Below are positions 28,707 through 38,149 of a DNA stretch of 64,000 nt, in pieces (position 1 is the stretch's first letter; the number at the start of each line of letters is the position of its first letter). A program made the position numbers and the translations under genes. This DNA is from Nitrospira sp. GTDB taxonomy: Bacteria > Nitrospirota > Nitrospiria > Nitrospirales > Nitrospiraceae. The notes beneath the pieces were generated by a model, which ran no database searches, was not told the origin of the DNA, and saw only the letters and a program-made list of their open reading frames with translations. The stretch is from NCBI GenBank assembly GCA_024998595.1, contig JACOEK010000001.1:868001-932000 (forward strand). Reading direction: 5' to 3'.

Positions 28707-28830
28707 CAGGCTGTTGAGAAAGTCCGCCAGCGGCGTTCTCGCGTCGCTCAGAGGCTCACCGTACGGCACCGAGTACGATTCGCCTCTTCGCTCGCTGCGG
28801 CCTTGCTGGACGGTCTTTCTGAACAGCCTG
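28707..28830. repeat. Palindromic intergenic repeat, copy B
   Basis: A 124-base element with inverted ends CAGGCTGTTGAGAAAG and CTTTCTGAACAGCCTG, continuing inward as TCCGCCAGC and GCTGGACGG, and GAGGCTCACCGTACGG against CGAGTACGATTCGCCTC in the centre. It starts one base after the nadA stop. The ends and the phrase GCGGCCTTGCTGGA match copies A and C. A strong hairpin would form in RNA, so it may serve as a terminator. The next 185 bases before ileS show no gene. Confidence 0.78.
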
Positions 28831-29015
28831 CGTGGTATCCAGATCCGACCCTCCCATTGCACTCTCATCCTTTCCTGAAGGTGGTGTGAGGGTTGTCAAC
28901 GCACTGCTAGGCGGCTCATGTTCTAACAAACCACTGGTTCCTCTCGCCTCGATTCGGTATAGTCCTCTCTTTACGCGCACTTCATGACTTTGTTGTTCCT
29001 CAGATAGATCATCCT

Positions 29016-31835
29016 ATGGATTATAAATCGACCCTCAATTTACCGAAGACCGACTTCCCCATGAAGGCGAATCTGCCGCAGCGGGAGCCGGAGATGCTGG
29101 CCCGTTGGGCGCAGGAACGGCTCTACGAGCAGATCCAGGAATCTCGTCAGGGTTGTGAGCAGTACATTCTCCATGACGGGCCGCCCTATGCGAACGGGCG
29201 GATTCATATCGGCCACGCCCTGAACAAGATTCTGAAAGACATCATCGTCAAGTCGAAGACGATGGCCGGCTATCAGGTGCCGTACGTGCCGGGCTGGGAT
29301 TGCCACGGCCTGCCGATCGAGCATCAGGTCTTGAAGGAACTGGGCGACAAGAAGCGCGACCTGGATGCGCTCGCGATCCGCAAGCTCTGTAAGGAGTATG
29401 CGGAAAAGTACGTCGCGATTCAGCGGGAGGAATTTCAGCGGCTGGGTGTTTTGGGGGAATGGCAGCAGCCCTATCTCACGTTGAACCCGGCTTATGAGGG
29501 CACCATCATCCGCGAGTTCGGCCGGTTTGTGGAGCGGGGCGGGGTCTACAAAGGTTTGAAGCCGGTCTTGTGGTGTACGCAAGACCAGACGGCCTTGGCC
29601 GAGGCGGAGGTGGAATACGACGATCACACGTCGCCCTCGGTCTATGTGAAATTTCCGTTGGTGAGTCCGCCCTCTGTGTTGAGCAAGAGGTTTGGGCCGG
29701 TGTCGTTTCCTGTCGAAGCGGCACGCGCGTCGGTGTTGATTTGGACGACCACGCCTTGGACCTTGCCGGCCAATCAGGCGGTCTGCTTGCACGCCGACAT
29801 TGACTATGCCTTTGTGCAGGTCGGGGACGAATTGCTGGTCATTGCCGAGAAGCTGGTCGAGTCGGTCGCCAAGGCCTGCAATCTGCCGGCCTACACGATC
29901 GTCGCGGTGAAAAAAGGCCGCGAGGGATTTGAAGGGCTGGAAACTCAGCGCCCCCTGACCACGGGCCTGTCTCCGCTGCTGCTGGGAGATTTTGTCACGT
30001 TGGAGCAGGGAACCGGTTGTGTCCACATCGCGCCGGGCCACGGCATGGAAGACTACCTGCTGGTGCTGGATCACAATGCCAAGGCCAGCGTCGGAGAGCG
30101 GCTCGAAATCCTGGCGCCGGTGGATAACGGCGGGAAGTTTACCGATGCAGTTCCCGAGTTTGCCGGACAGCATGTGTTCAAGGCCAATCCGAAAATCGTT
30201 GAGCGTCTCAAGGAAAACGGCCGATTACTCGGCCATGGGTCGCTCAATCACTCCTACCCCCATTGCTGGCGGTGCAAGCAGCCGGTGATCTTTCGCGCGA
30301 CCGAGCAGTGGTTCGTCTCCATGGAGACGAATGAGCTGCGGAAAGAAGCGCTCGCGGAGATCGAACGGGTCCGCTGGATTCCGGCCTATGGCCGTGATCG
30401 CATCAACGGCATGATCGAGAATCGTCCCGACTGGTGCCTGTCACGTCAACGGGTGTGGGGCACACCGATTCCCGGTTTTACCTGCGTGAAATGCGGCAAG
30501 GTGCTGGCCCATCCCCGGGTCATCGACCATGTGGCGGATCTCATCGGGCAACATGGGACCGACTACTGGTTTGCTAATCAGGCCAGCGCATTGCTCCCTG
30601 CCGGGACGCAGTGCGAAGGCTGCGGAGGGGCCGAGTTCGAGAAGGAACGCGACATTCTGGACGTGTGGTTCGAATCCGGGGTGAGTTATGCGGCGGTGCT
30701 GAAGAGTCGCCACTGGTATCCGGCTGATCTGTACCTGGAAGGATCTGACCAGCATCGCGGCTGGTTCCACAGCGCGTTATTGGCGGGCGTGATCACCGAC
30801 CGGCAGGCGCCCTACAAGGCGGTGCTGACCCATGGCTTCGTATTGGACGGGGCCGGGCGAAAGATGTCGAAATCGGCGGGGAACGTCGTGGCGCCGCAGG
30901 ATGTCATCAAGCAATCCGGTGCGGAGATTCTTCGTCTCTGGGTGTCGGCCCAGGACTACCGTGAAGACCTTCGAATTTCACCGGAGATCCTGACTCACCT
31001 GATCGAAGCCTATCGGAAGATCCGCAATACCTGCCGCTTCCTGCTAAGCAATCTCTACGACTTCGATCCGACGCAGCACCGTGTGCCGTTCGAGCAGTTG
31101 CCTGAGTTGGATCGCTGGGCGTTGATGCGATTGGGCGACCTGATTCCGCGTGTGCGGAAAGGGTATGACGAATTCGAGTTCCATACCATCTTCCATGCGC
31201 TGAATAACTTTTGTTCCGTCGATTTGAGCGCGGTCTATTTGGATATTCTGAAAGACCGGCTCTATACCTTCCGGAAGGATTCTCCGTTGAGGCGTGGCTC
31301 GCAGACGGTGCTGTTCGATATTCTGGTGGCCCTGACGAAGCTGATGGCGCCGGTCTTGAGTTTTACGGCGGAAGAGATCTGGCGGATGTTGCCCGCGTCG
31401 GTGCGGGCGGATTCGAAGGCGGAGAGTGTGCACATCGCCATGTTTCCCGAGATAGATCCCCGTTGGGCTGATCCGAAGCTCGCGGAGCGGTGGGAACAGG
31501 TGCTTGAGGTCAGGGTCGCCGTTCAGGCTGCTTTGGAAATCAAGCGTCGAGATAAGGTGATCGGTGCGCCATTGGAAGCGCGGGTGGTGATCGAGGCAAA
31601 TACGGACCGATACGAATTTCTAAAACCCTATCTCCAGGATCTTGCCGCCTTTTTCATTGTATCTGACGTGGAACTGAGGCTCGTGCATCATCTTCCGCTC
31701 AAGCCTGATTTTGCGATCACCGTGGAGAAGGCGACCGGCTCGAAGTGCGAGCGCTGCTGGAACTACCGCCCGGCCGTGGGAACCTCAGCCGACCATCCCA
31801 CCCTCTGCGATCGTTGCATCGAGGCTGTCCAGTGA
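29016..31835 (+). CDS. ileS: Isoleucine-tRNA ligase
   Basis: 939 residues. The class I synthetase motifs are HIGH (RIHIGHALN, about residue 65) and KMSKS (KMSKSAGN). Between them lies the editing domain with WTTTPWTLPANQA and the Rossmann parts DVWFESGVSY and GSDQHRGWF. The C terminus keeps the zinc-binding segment C-x2-C-W and C-x2-C (CERCWN, CDRC), the bacterial type. It charges tRNA-Ile with isoleucine and edits valine. Its stop overlaps the lspA start (GTGA), a pairing common in bacteria. Confidence 0.98.
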   Translation: MDYKSTLNLPKTDFPMKANLPQREPEMLARWAQERLYEQIQESRQGCEQYILHDGPPYANGRIHIGHALNKILKDIIVKSKTMAGYQVPYVPGWDCHGLPIEHQVLKELGDKKRDLDALAIRKLCKEYAEKYVAIQREEFQRLGVLGEWQQPYLTLNPAYEGTIIREFGRFVERGGVYKGLKPVLWCTQDQTALAEAEVEYDDHTSPSVYVKFPLVSPPSVLSKRFGPVSFPVEAARASVLIWTTTPWTLPANQAVCLHADIDYAFVQVGDELLVIAEKLVESVAKACNLPAYTIVAVKKGREGFEGLETQRPLTTGLSPLLLGDFVTLEQGTGCVHIAPGHGMEDYLLVLDHNAKASVGERLEILAPVDNGGKFTDAVPEFAGQHVFKANPKIVERLKENGRLLGHGSLNHSYPHCWRCKQPVIFRATEQWFVSMETNELRKEALAEIERVRWIPAYGRDRINGMIENRPDWCLSRQRVWGTPIPGFTCVKCGKVLAHPRVIDHVADLIGQHGTDYWFANQASALLPAGTQCEGCGGAEFEKERDILDVWFESGVSYAAVLKSRHWYPADLYLEGSDQHRGWFHSALLAGVITDRQAPYKAVLTHGFVLDGAGRKMSKSAGNVVAPQDVIKQSGAEILRLWVSAQDYREDLRISPEILTHLIEAYRKIRNTCRFLLSNLYDFDPTQHRVPFEQLPELDRWALMRLGDLIPRVRKGYDEFEFHTIFHALNNFCSVDLSAVYLDILKDRLYTFRKDSPLRRGSQTVLFDILVALTKLMAPVLSFTAEEIWRMLPASVRADSKAESVHIAMFPEIDPRWADPKLAERWEQVLEVRVAVQAALEIKRRDKVIGAPLEARVVIEANTDRYEFLKPYLQDLAAFFIVSDVELRLVHHLPLKPDFAITVEKATGSKCERCWNYRPAVGTSADHPTLCDRCIEAVQ

Positions 31836-32353
31836 GCCCATCCATCCGTTATCTGCTGCTCGGATTGCTCAGCCTGGCAATCGTGGTCTTGGATCAAGTC
31901 ACGAAGGTCTACGTCATGGAGACCATGCGGCTCCATGAGTCCATTCCCGTCATCGCCAATCTGTTCAGCATCACCTATATCCGCAATCCCGGCGCGGCGT
32001 TCGGCTTTCTGTCGTCCAGCAGCAGCTCATTCCGGTTTGTCTTTTTCGGCCTGACCTCGGTCTTCGCTGTGGGCTTACTGGGAATGATTCTGGTGCGTAT
32101 GCCGAAGGATGACTGGATGGGGAGACTGAGTGTGGCGGGGATTCTGGGCGGGGCAATCGGGAACTTATTGGACCGGCTGCGCTACGGAGAAGTAATCGAC
32201 TTTCTAGATTTCTATATCAACGGCTACCACTGGCCGGCGTTTAATGTCGCTGATTCGGCCATTACAGTCGGCGTGGTGTTTCTGATCCTGCACTTTGCAT
32301 TGGAGAAAGAGCCTGAGCCCAGTCCGGTGGTGTCCGAGAATCCTCCATCCTGA
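31832..32353 (+). CDS. lspA: Signal peptidase II (prolipoprotein)
   Basis: 173 residues from the GTG at 31832, overlapping the ileS stop by four bases; an in-frame start at 31745 lies inside ileS and is rejected. Four membrane segments and both catalytic Asp motifs are visible: GNLLDRLRYGEVIDFLDF and FNVADSAI, plus YIRNPGAAFGF. LspA cleaves lipoprotein signals before the lipidated Cys; several lipoproteins in this window are its substrates. Confidence 0.97.
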   Translation: MSPSIRYLLLGLLSLAIVVLDQVTKVYVMETMRLHESIPVIANLFSITYIRNPGAAFGFLSSSSSSFRFVFFGLTSVFAVGLLGMILVRMPKDDWMGRLSVAGILGGAIGNLLDRLRYGEVIDFLDFYINGYHWPAFNVADSAITVGVVFLILHFALEKEPEPSPVVSENPPS

Positions 32354-32390
32354 AGCCCCCGCTCTTTTGGAAGACTGCCTGTTGTTCTCA

Positions 32391-32657
32391 TCACACCGGG
32401 AGGGTGATGATGAATCCACCTTGCTCCCGAAACTGCCGTTGCTGCTCGACCGAAAACATCGCGAGCGGTTCCGTATGGCAGAATTGGCATTCCTTGAGCG
32501 TGATGACGGCTGCCGGTTCGCCGATGCCCACCAAATACTGCTTGGCCAGCGTCAAAGCCTTCTCCTGGCTCGTGGTCATCACGTCGAAGTGGAGTTTGCC
32601 GTTCTTGCCTTTAACCCACGTATCGTAGACGTGGACGCTGTCCATCTGGTTTCCCAT
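32391..32657 (-). CDS. DUF2024-family protein
   Basis: 88 residues. It shows the DUF2024 pattern: VHVYDTWVKGKNGKLHFDV at the N terminus, a central helix with ALTLAKQYLVGIGE, the C-x2-CH motif KECQFCH and a final GGFIITLP strand. The function is unknown; the CxxCH phrase resembles a metal or redox site rather than a haem site, as there is no signal peptide. ATG at 32657 follows GAGGAG. It runs toward the uppP gene on the same strand, 33 bases away. Confidence 0.85.
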   Translation of the reverse strand: MGNQMDSVHVYDTWVKGKNGKLHFDVMTTSQEKALTLAKQYLVGIGEPAAVITLKECQFCHTEPLAMFSVEQQRQFREQGGFIITLPV

Positions 32658-32690
32658 ACCGACTCTGCTCCTCGCTTCTAATGGATTGTC

Positions 32691-33566
32691 TTAGCGGACG
32701 ACTAACAGGACGATTACGCCCAGCACCATGCGATAGTAGGCGAACACACTCAAGCTGTGGCGTTGCACGTAGGTGAGAAAGGCGGCGATGACGGCCCATG
32801 CCACTGCGAAGGACACTACCAGGCCGATGCCGAGAGCCACGTAGTCATCCTGGGAAAACGAAGCCTGGGACTTCAGCATCTGATAAATGGTGGCGATGAT
32901 CATTGTCGGCAAGGCCAGGAAAAAGGAGTATTCCGTGGCGACGCGCCGGTCCAGCCCGGCCAGCAACCCTCCGACAATCGTCGATCCCGAGCGGGACATG
33001 CCGGGGATCAAGGAGACGCATTGTGCCAGGCCCACCCACAGGGCCGATCGTGGCGTCACCTGCAACAGTTCTTTGACACGTACGCGGTTCTGCATTCGCT
33101 CAACCACCAGAATGATGATGCCTCCCACGATCAACGAAATGGCGACGGTGGTTGGGGAGAAGAGGTAGGCCTTGATCGACTTGTGCGCGAGAAATCCCAC
33201 CAGCGCGGCAGGCAAAAAGGCCAGGCCCAGTCCGATCACGAACCAGAGATTGGGTTGGGCGTTGATCGATTCTTGAATGGTCGCCGCCCAGGATTTTGCG
33301 CCCCGGTTGGCGATCAACGAGCGAAAGTCTTGCTGCTCGCGTAACGCATGCGAGGCCAGCGAGGCAAGTTTGGCGCGCTCGTAGGCAATGATCGCGAGAA
33401 TCGAGCCCAGCTGAATGGAAATTTCCACGTTAGAGGCGATGTCACCCGTAAAACCCAGGGCATGTCCCACGAGGATGAGATGGCCTGTGGAGGAGACGGG
33501 AAGAAATTCCGTCAGACCTTCGATGATGCCGAGAATGACGGCGAGCTCCGGGCCCCAGTTCATCAT
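32691..33566 (-). CDS. uppP: Undecaprenyl-diphosphatase UppP/BacA
   Basis: 291 residues from one of two adjacent ATG codons (33566 or 33563); the longer frame to 33650 has an unsuitable polar start. An integral membrane enzyme with about eight helices and the two family motifs EGLTEFLPVSSTGHLIL and the GMSRSGSTI segment, carrying the catalytic Ser, Glu, His and Arg. It regenerates undecaprenyl phosphate, the carrier for peptidoglycan and surface glycans such as those of the 1434-8659 cluster. Confidence 0.96.
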   Translation of the reverse strand: MMNWGPELAVILGIIEGLTEFLPVSSTGHLILVGHALGFTGDIASNVEISIQLGSILAIIAYERAKLASLASHALREQQDFRSLIANRGAKSWAATIQESINAQPNLWFVIGLGLAFLPAALVGFLAHKSIKAYLFSPTTVAISLIVGGIIILVVERMQNRVRVKELLQVTPRSALWVGLAQCVSLIPGMSRSGSTIVGGLLAGLDRRVATEYSFFLALPTMIIATIYQMLKSQASFSQDDYVALGIGLVVSFAVAWAVIAAFLTYVQRHSLSVFAYYRMVLGVIVLLVVR

Positions 33567-33728
33567 AGTGTGTGCGAGATGGTGTGTGGGATGCTGCGGT
33601 TGGTTGCGTGGTCGTCCTGAACAGTCGCTGCATAATCCCAGACTGGTCACCGGCAGTCAAGCGTTGTTGAAATTTGCGTCGCCTCTTCTTGATGGCGTGC
33701 TGCCGGCGCTGCGCAATCGGCAAACTTG

Positions 33729-33757
33729 TTGACAAAGTTGAGGTGATGGCATACACA
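33729..33757 (+). promoter_or_regulatory. Sigma-70 promoter of the coiled-coil lipoprotein gene
   Basis: TTGACA (33729-33734), a 17-base spacer and TACACA (33752-33757), 50 bases before the start. The -35 is perfect, the -10 moderate. Confidence 0.5.
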
Positions 33758-33807
33758 CAACAAGAGAGAAGAGGTCCGATCGGTCCAGATCGAACAGGGA
33801 GGGTCGC

Positions 33808-34530
33808 ATGAGGCATGTGTGGATGGCTGGGCTCGCGCTCATGAGCGTGATGGCCGTCAGCGGGTGCGTAAGTGACAAGAAATATCATGAGGCGCTTGCC
33901 GATGCCGATGCCACCAGGGGGGAACTGGAGCGTGCGCGAGCGCAGAAGAATGCCCTGGAGCAACAGGTCAAGACCTTAAAGGATCTGAACGCGAAGTTCG
34001 GGTCTGAAAGCCAGATCGCCCGCGATGAACTTCAACGGATCCAGCACGGGCGCGACAAAGAGCGTGATACCATCGATGTCAGGACCAAGGAACTGGAAGA
34101 TAAGGTCAAGCAGCTGAGCGCACAAAATCGAAGCGTCAAACAAGAATATGAAGAAGCCCGTCGGCACAATGAGCAATTGAAGTCATTGGTTGCGCGGTAT
34201 CAGAAAGAGATGAAGGAGCGGTCGCGATCCCTGTCATCCGGCATGGAGTCTCCGGCCTTGACCGCGCCGCTTGGAGGCGCCGGTTCGTCTTCACCGAAGA
34301 CCGCCCCTGCGCCGTCCCTCCTGGACGCGCCTGCACCGGCTGCGTCGCTGCTCAATATCAACAAGGCGCCGTCGACCGATCTCGTGCTCACGCTCGGCAT
34401 TACGCAGGATGTGGCAGACCGCATCGTGAGCAATCGGCCGTACAGAGTGAAGGGCGAGCTCGTCGCCAAGAACGTGGTGACAAAGGACGTGTTCGACGAC
34501 ATCAAGGATCGAATTACCGTCAGCCCCTAG
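33808..34530 (+). CDS. Lipoprotein with coiled coil and helix-hairpin-helix domain
   Basis: 240 residues. A lipoprotein signal ends in the lipobox AVSGC (Cys20). Residues 25-140 form a charged coiled coil (ELERARAQKNALEQQVKTL and following). A Pro/Ala/Ser-rich linker precedes a C-terminal ComEA-like helix-hairpin-helix unit (LLNINKAPSTDLVLTLGIT, then YRVKGEL). HhH units often bind DNA, yet here the protein is exported, so a role at the cell surface (for example scaffold or DNA contact) is possible but unproven. It is a single gene ending in a strong terminator. Confidence 0.8.
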   Translation: MRHVWMAGLALMSVMAVSGCVSDKKYHEALADADATRGELERARAQKNALEQQVKTLKDLNAKFGSESQIARDELQRIQHGRDKERDTIDVRTKELEDKVKQLSAQNRSVKQEYEEARRHNEQLKSLVARYQKEMKERSRSLSSGMESPALTAPLGGAGSSSPKTAPAPSLLDAPAPAASLLNINKAPSTDLVLTLGITQDVADRIVSNRPYRVKGELVAKNVVTKDVFDDIKDRITVSP

Positions 34531-34572
34531 TTACCTGCGCGTAGGTCCACCGCCGGTGGACACCGTGATATG

Positions 34573-34614
34573 AACGGCCGTTTGCCATCACTGGCAAACG
34601 GCCGTTCTCTTTTG
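34573..34614. terminator. Rho-independent terminator
   Basis: A perfect 15-base stem (AACGGCCGTTTGCCA, inverted at 34592-34606) with a four-base loop, followed by CTCTTTT on the plus strand. It ends the lipoprotein gene, about 40 bases after its stop, and insulates the efflux operon downstream. Confidence 0.88.
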
Positions 34615-34710
34615 TGTCGCCGCACTTCGCGAAGCGTCCCTCTGCCTGACATCGTCAAATTGTTTTCTGTTAGAATGCCCGCAGTACGAGGCGAAGAGGG
34701 ACGCCTGTTC

Positions 34711-35970
34711 ATGCGCCGTGTCAGTATCATCTTCGGGGTGCTTGCGCTCGGTCTGGCAATCGCCGGGTACGTATTTTTCAACGGCGAGCGGAAGGTCCCC
34801 GTGCGCTATCGCACGGTTCCCATCGAGCGAGGAACGGTCATTTCTCTAGTGACCGCCACCGGCACGATCAATCCCATTACCACAGTCCAGGTCGGAAGCC
34901 AGGTCTCGGGCATGATCGAGAGCCTGCATGCCGATTTCAATTCCAAGGTCAAAGCGAATCAAGTCGTCGCGCGCATTGATCCCTTCCCCTACCAGGCCCG
35001 GCGCGATCAGGCCATCGCCAGTCTCGCCAATGCCAAGGCCGCGTTGGAAAAGGCGCGGATCGATCTTGCTCAGCGGCGGCGAGAACTGGATCGAGCTAAG
35101 TCGCTCATCGGCCAACAGTTTATTTCGCAGAATGAAGTCGATGTGGCGCTGACCGCCTCCGAGGGGGCGGTCGCGCAATTGAAGGTGACGGAAGCCGCCG
35201 TCAAGCAGGCGGAAGCCATGCTGCAGGCGGCAGAATTGGATTTGAAGTATACGGTGATCCGTTCACCGGTCGACGGAGTGGTCATTTCGCGCCTCGTTGA
35301 GGTCGGGCAGCGCATCGCGGCCAGCTTCACTATCCCCATGTTGTTCTTGATCGCCGAAGATGTGACCAAAATGCAGGTGGATACCAATGTCAGCGAAGCC
35401 GATATCGGCGGGATTGTCGATGGGAAAGCCGCATCCTTTACGGTGGATGCCTATCCGGGAGAAGCCTTTCAGGGGCGGGTCCGTCAGGTTCGCAATGCGC
35501 CCATCAATATTCAGAACGTCGTGACCTATGACGTCGTGGTGGAGTTTGAGAATCCTGAGTTTCGTCTGAAGCCTGGTATGACCGCGAATGTCTCTATTGT
35601 CGTCAACAAGCGCGAGAATGTGCTGAAGGTGCCGAATGCGGCTCTTCGCTTCGTTCCTCCCAAGGCAGTTCGAGAAGAGAGGGGAGAGGCCGGATCGAAG
35701 AAGACTGGAGCCGGAAGTGTTTCTCCTCAAACGGTGGACCGGCAATGGGGCGTGTGGAGGCTGGATTCTACAGGGGAACTGGAGCGTATTGCTGTCGAGA
35801 TGGGCATATCAGACCGGTCGTATGTCGAAATTACGGCGGCGGAAATCCAGGAGGGGGACCAGGTCGTGACCGGGATTGAGTCTCCACGAGGCGAGCGCAA
35901 GGGCGGAGAACTTCCACCGGGTTTCGGGGGCGGACAACAGCGAGGCGGCCGGCGCGATCGAGGAATGTAG
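34711..35970 (+). CDS. macA: MacA-type periplasmic adaptor (HlyD family)
   Basis: 419 residues from the ATG at 34711; upstream in-frame starts reach into the terminator and are rejected. An N-terminal membrane anchor (IIFGVLALGLAIAGYVFF) is followed by the barrel-sandwich part (GTINPITTVQVGSQVSGMIE), a helical hairpin (residues about 95-170) and the beta-barrel (IRSPVDGVVISRLVEVGQ; LKPGMTANVSIVV). It joins an inner-membrane pump to an outer-membrane channel. The gene is followed by an ATPase and a MacB-type permease. A 7-base stem at 35973-35994 follows but the operon probably continues. The outer-membrane channel is not in the window. Confidence 0.92.
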   Translation: MRRVSIIFGVLALGLAIAGYVFFNGERKVPVRYRTVPIERGTVISLVTATGTINPITTVQVGSQVSGMIESLHADFNSKVKANQVVARIDPFPYQARRDQAIASLANAKAALEKARIDLAQRRRELDRAKSLIGQQFISQNEVDVALTASEGAVAQLKVTEAAVKQAEAMLQAAELDLKYTVIRSPVDGVVISRLVEVGQRIAASFTIPMLFLIAEDVTKMQVDTNVSEADIGGIVDGKAASFTVDAYPGEAFQGRVRQVRNAPINIQNVVTYDVVVEFENPEFRLKPGMTANVSIVVNKRENVLKVPNAALRFVPPKAVREERGEAGSKKTGAGSVSPQTVDRQWGVWRLDSTGELERIAVEMGISDRSYVEITAAEIQEGDQVVTGIESPRGERKGGELPPGFGGGQQRGGRRDRGM

Positions 35971-36122
35971 CCTTGCTGGAAAAACGGCCAGCAATCTTCC
36001 TGTTGCCGACTCAAGTCTGTGATTCATGCGAGCCGTACGCATCGTATGACGCGGTTTCATCTTGGAAAGGCGGCACGTTCATCTGGTGAGTCTGTCCAGC
36101 GACATCTGCATGTGAGGGCACT

Positions 36123-36833
36123 GTGGTTCCCTTGATCGTCTGCGAAGACCTCTGGAAGATTTATCGCATCGGTGATGTCGATGTGCAGGCGTTGCGCGGC
36201 ATCAATCTGACAATCGACCGCGGCGAGTTTGTCGCTGTGATGGGTACGTCGGGATCGGGTAAGTCCACTCTGATGAACCTGCTTGGTTGCCTGGACCAGC
36301 CCACGAGGGGCCGCTATGAGTTGGATGGGTTGGATGTCAGTACCGCCAAGCCGGACGTATTGGCGGAGCTGCGCAATCGGCAGATCGGGTTCGTGTTTCA
36401 GAACTTCAACCTCATCCCCAGAACCAGCGCTTTGGAAAATGCGCAATTGCCGTTGTTTTATCGCGGTGTCTCGATCAAGGAACAACGGAGGCAGGCGGCC
36501 GCCGCGCTACAGCGTGTCGGGTTGGCCGGACGGGAACAGCATTATCCGGCGCAGCTTTCCGGTGGACAACAACAGCGCGTCGCCATTGCCAGGGCATTGG
36601 TCGGCGCCCCGTCGATCCTATTTGCGGACGAACCGACCGGCAATCTCGATACCGCCTCAAGTCGTGAAATTATGGACATCCTCGAGCATCTGAACCGGGA
36701 GGACGGCATCACGATTATTCTCGTGACGCACGAACCCGATATTGCCGCGTATGCTTCTCGCGAACTCATTATGAAAGACGGGCAGATCGTGCAGGATGTC
36801 CGGCGCGCGTCCCATCTGTCCGTTGTGACCTAA
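36123..36833 (+). CDS. ABC transporter ATPase of a MacAB/LolCDE-type system
   Basis: 236 residues from a GTG at 36123 with GAGGG just upstream. Motifs: Walker A GTSGSGKST, Q-loop VFQNFNLIP, signature LSGGQQQRVAIARAL, Walker B ILFADEPTG and the switch VTHEP. This is the MacB/LolD group, whose members drive mechanotransmission rather than direct substrate passage. It sits 8 bases before the permease gene. In E. coli MacB the ATPase and permease are fused; here they are two proteins. Confidence 0.93.
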   Translation: MVPLIVCEDLWKIYRIGDVDVQALRGINLTIDRGEFVAVMGTSGSGKSTLMNLLGCLDQPTRGRYELDGLDVSTAKPDVLAELRNRQIGFVFQNFNLIPRTSALENAQLPLFYRGVSIKEQRRQAAAALQRVGLAGREQHYPAQLSGGQQQRVAIARALVGAPSILFADEPTGNLDTASSREIMDILEHLNREDGITIILVTHEPDIAAYASRELIMKDGQIVQDVRRASHLSVVT

Positions 36834-36841
36834 GGCCACCC

Positions 36842-38077
36842 ATGTCGGCATTCGTGCTCCTCACCGTCATGACCGCCTTGCGGATCCTGAGCCGGAACCG
36901 GCTGCGGGCCGGTCTCACCATGCTCGGCATCGTCATCGGCGTGGGGGCGGTGATTGCCATGGTCAGTATCGGGCAGGGCGCCCGTGCGGCGGTTCAGGCG
37001 CAGGTGGCGAGCATGGGGACGAATGTCATTGTCATCATGCCTGGTTCCACGACTGTCAGTGGTGTCCGTGGCGGGCAAGGCGGGGCGGTGACGTTGACGA
37101 TCAACGACGCGGCAGACTTGAAAAAACGAAGCCCGCTGTTATCCGACACCGGATGGGCGAGGCGCGACGTGATGCAAATCGTGAACGGGAACCGTAATTG
37201 GAACGGACCCGTCAACGGGGTGTCGCCGAGTTATCTCACGATTCGCGATTGGTCGTTCATGAGCGGAGGGCCCTTTACCCAGGCCGATATGGAGAGTGCG
37301 GCTCGCGTGGCGTTGATCGGCCAGACCACGTTGGAAAACCTCTTTGATCCCGGCGAGGAGGCAATGGGAGCGACGATTCGTATCAAGAATGTGCCGTTTC
37401 AGGTGGTCGGGGTGTTGGCCCCGAAAGGGCAATCGGCGCAGGGGACTGATCAGGATGACGTCATCTTCATTCCTTTCACAACGGCGGAACGGAAGGTGTT
37501 CGGCAGCCAGTTTCTCGGTTCGGTAGGCGCCCTCTTTGCGTCCACCGAAGAGAGCGCCGACCTGCCTGAGGCCGTGGAGCATATTCGCGAGACGCTACGG
37601 GCCCGGCATCGACTGGAGCCGGACCAGGCGGATGATTTTACGATCAGGACGCAGGTCGATATCGGGAAGGTGCAAGAGAGTACGAGTCAAACCTTGACGG
37701 TCATGCTGTTTGCAATCGCGTCCGTGTCACTTCTGGTGGGTGGCATCGGGATCATGAACATTCTTCTGGTGTCGGTCACCGAGCGGACGAAGGAAATCGG
37801 CATCCGTATGGCCGTGGGCGCTAAACGCATGCATATTCTGACTCAGTTCCTGATCGAAGCCATCACACTGAGTCTGTTCGGCGGCATGATCGGTGTCCTC
37901 GTCGGCATCGTCGGCGCTCGACTGACGACAGTGATTGCAGGCTGGCCGACCATGATATCACTGGATGCGATCCTGACGGCGTTTCTGTTTTCCCTGGCTG
38001 TCGGTCTGTTTTTCGGACTCTACCCTGCCAATAAAGCTGCGCGACTCAACCCCATCGAAGCACTCCGCTACGAATAG
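36842..38077 (+). CDS. MacB-type ABC permease (FtsX family)
   Basis: 411 residues: helix 1 (MLGIVIGVGAVIAMVSIG), a large periplasmic MacB_PCD domain (about residues 45-270), and three C-terminal helices containing the FtsX phrase GGIGIMNILLVSVTERTKEIGIRMA and ending NPIEALRYE. With the adaptor and ATPase just upstream it forms a tripartite efflux system, likely for a peptide, lipid or macrolide-like compound; the substrate is unknown. It ends the operon. Confidence 0.93.
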   Translation: MSAFVLLTVMTALRILSRNRLRAGLTMLGIVIGVGAVIAMVSIGQGARAAVQAQVASMGTNVIVIMPGSTTVSGVRGGQGGAVTLTINDAADLKKRSPLLSDTGWARRDVMQIVNGNRNWNGPVNGVSPSYLTIRDWSFMSGGPFTQADMESAARVALIGQTTLENLFDPGEEAMGATIRIKNVPFQVVGVLAPKGQSAQGTDQDDVIFIPFTTAERKVFGSQFLGSVGALFASTEESADLPEAVEHIRETLRARHRLEPDQADDFTIRTQVDIGKVQESTSQTLTVMLFAIASVSLLVGGIGIMNILLVSVTERTKEIGIRMAVGAKRMHILTQFLIEAITLSLFGGMIGVLVGIVGARLTTVIAGWPTMISLDAILTAFLFSLAVGLFFGLYPANKAARLNPIEALRYE

Positions 38078-38149
38078 GTCTCTACGCCGAAGGGGCTGGT
38101 TTGAACTGTCCGGTCTTCTCGATGAGGGGGCGGACGGTTGGGGCCGCCG

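Noticed and set aside
29040-30173. A 377-codon open frame opposite ileS
   Set aside because: Opposite a complete, certain ileS; no motif or ribosome site.
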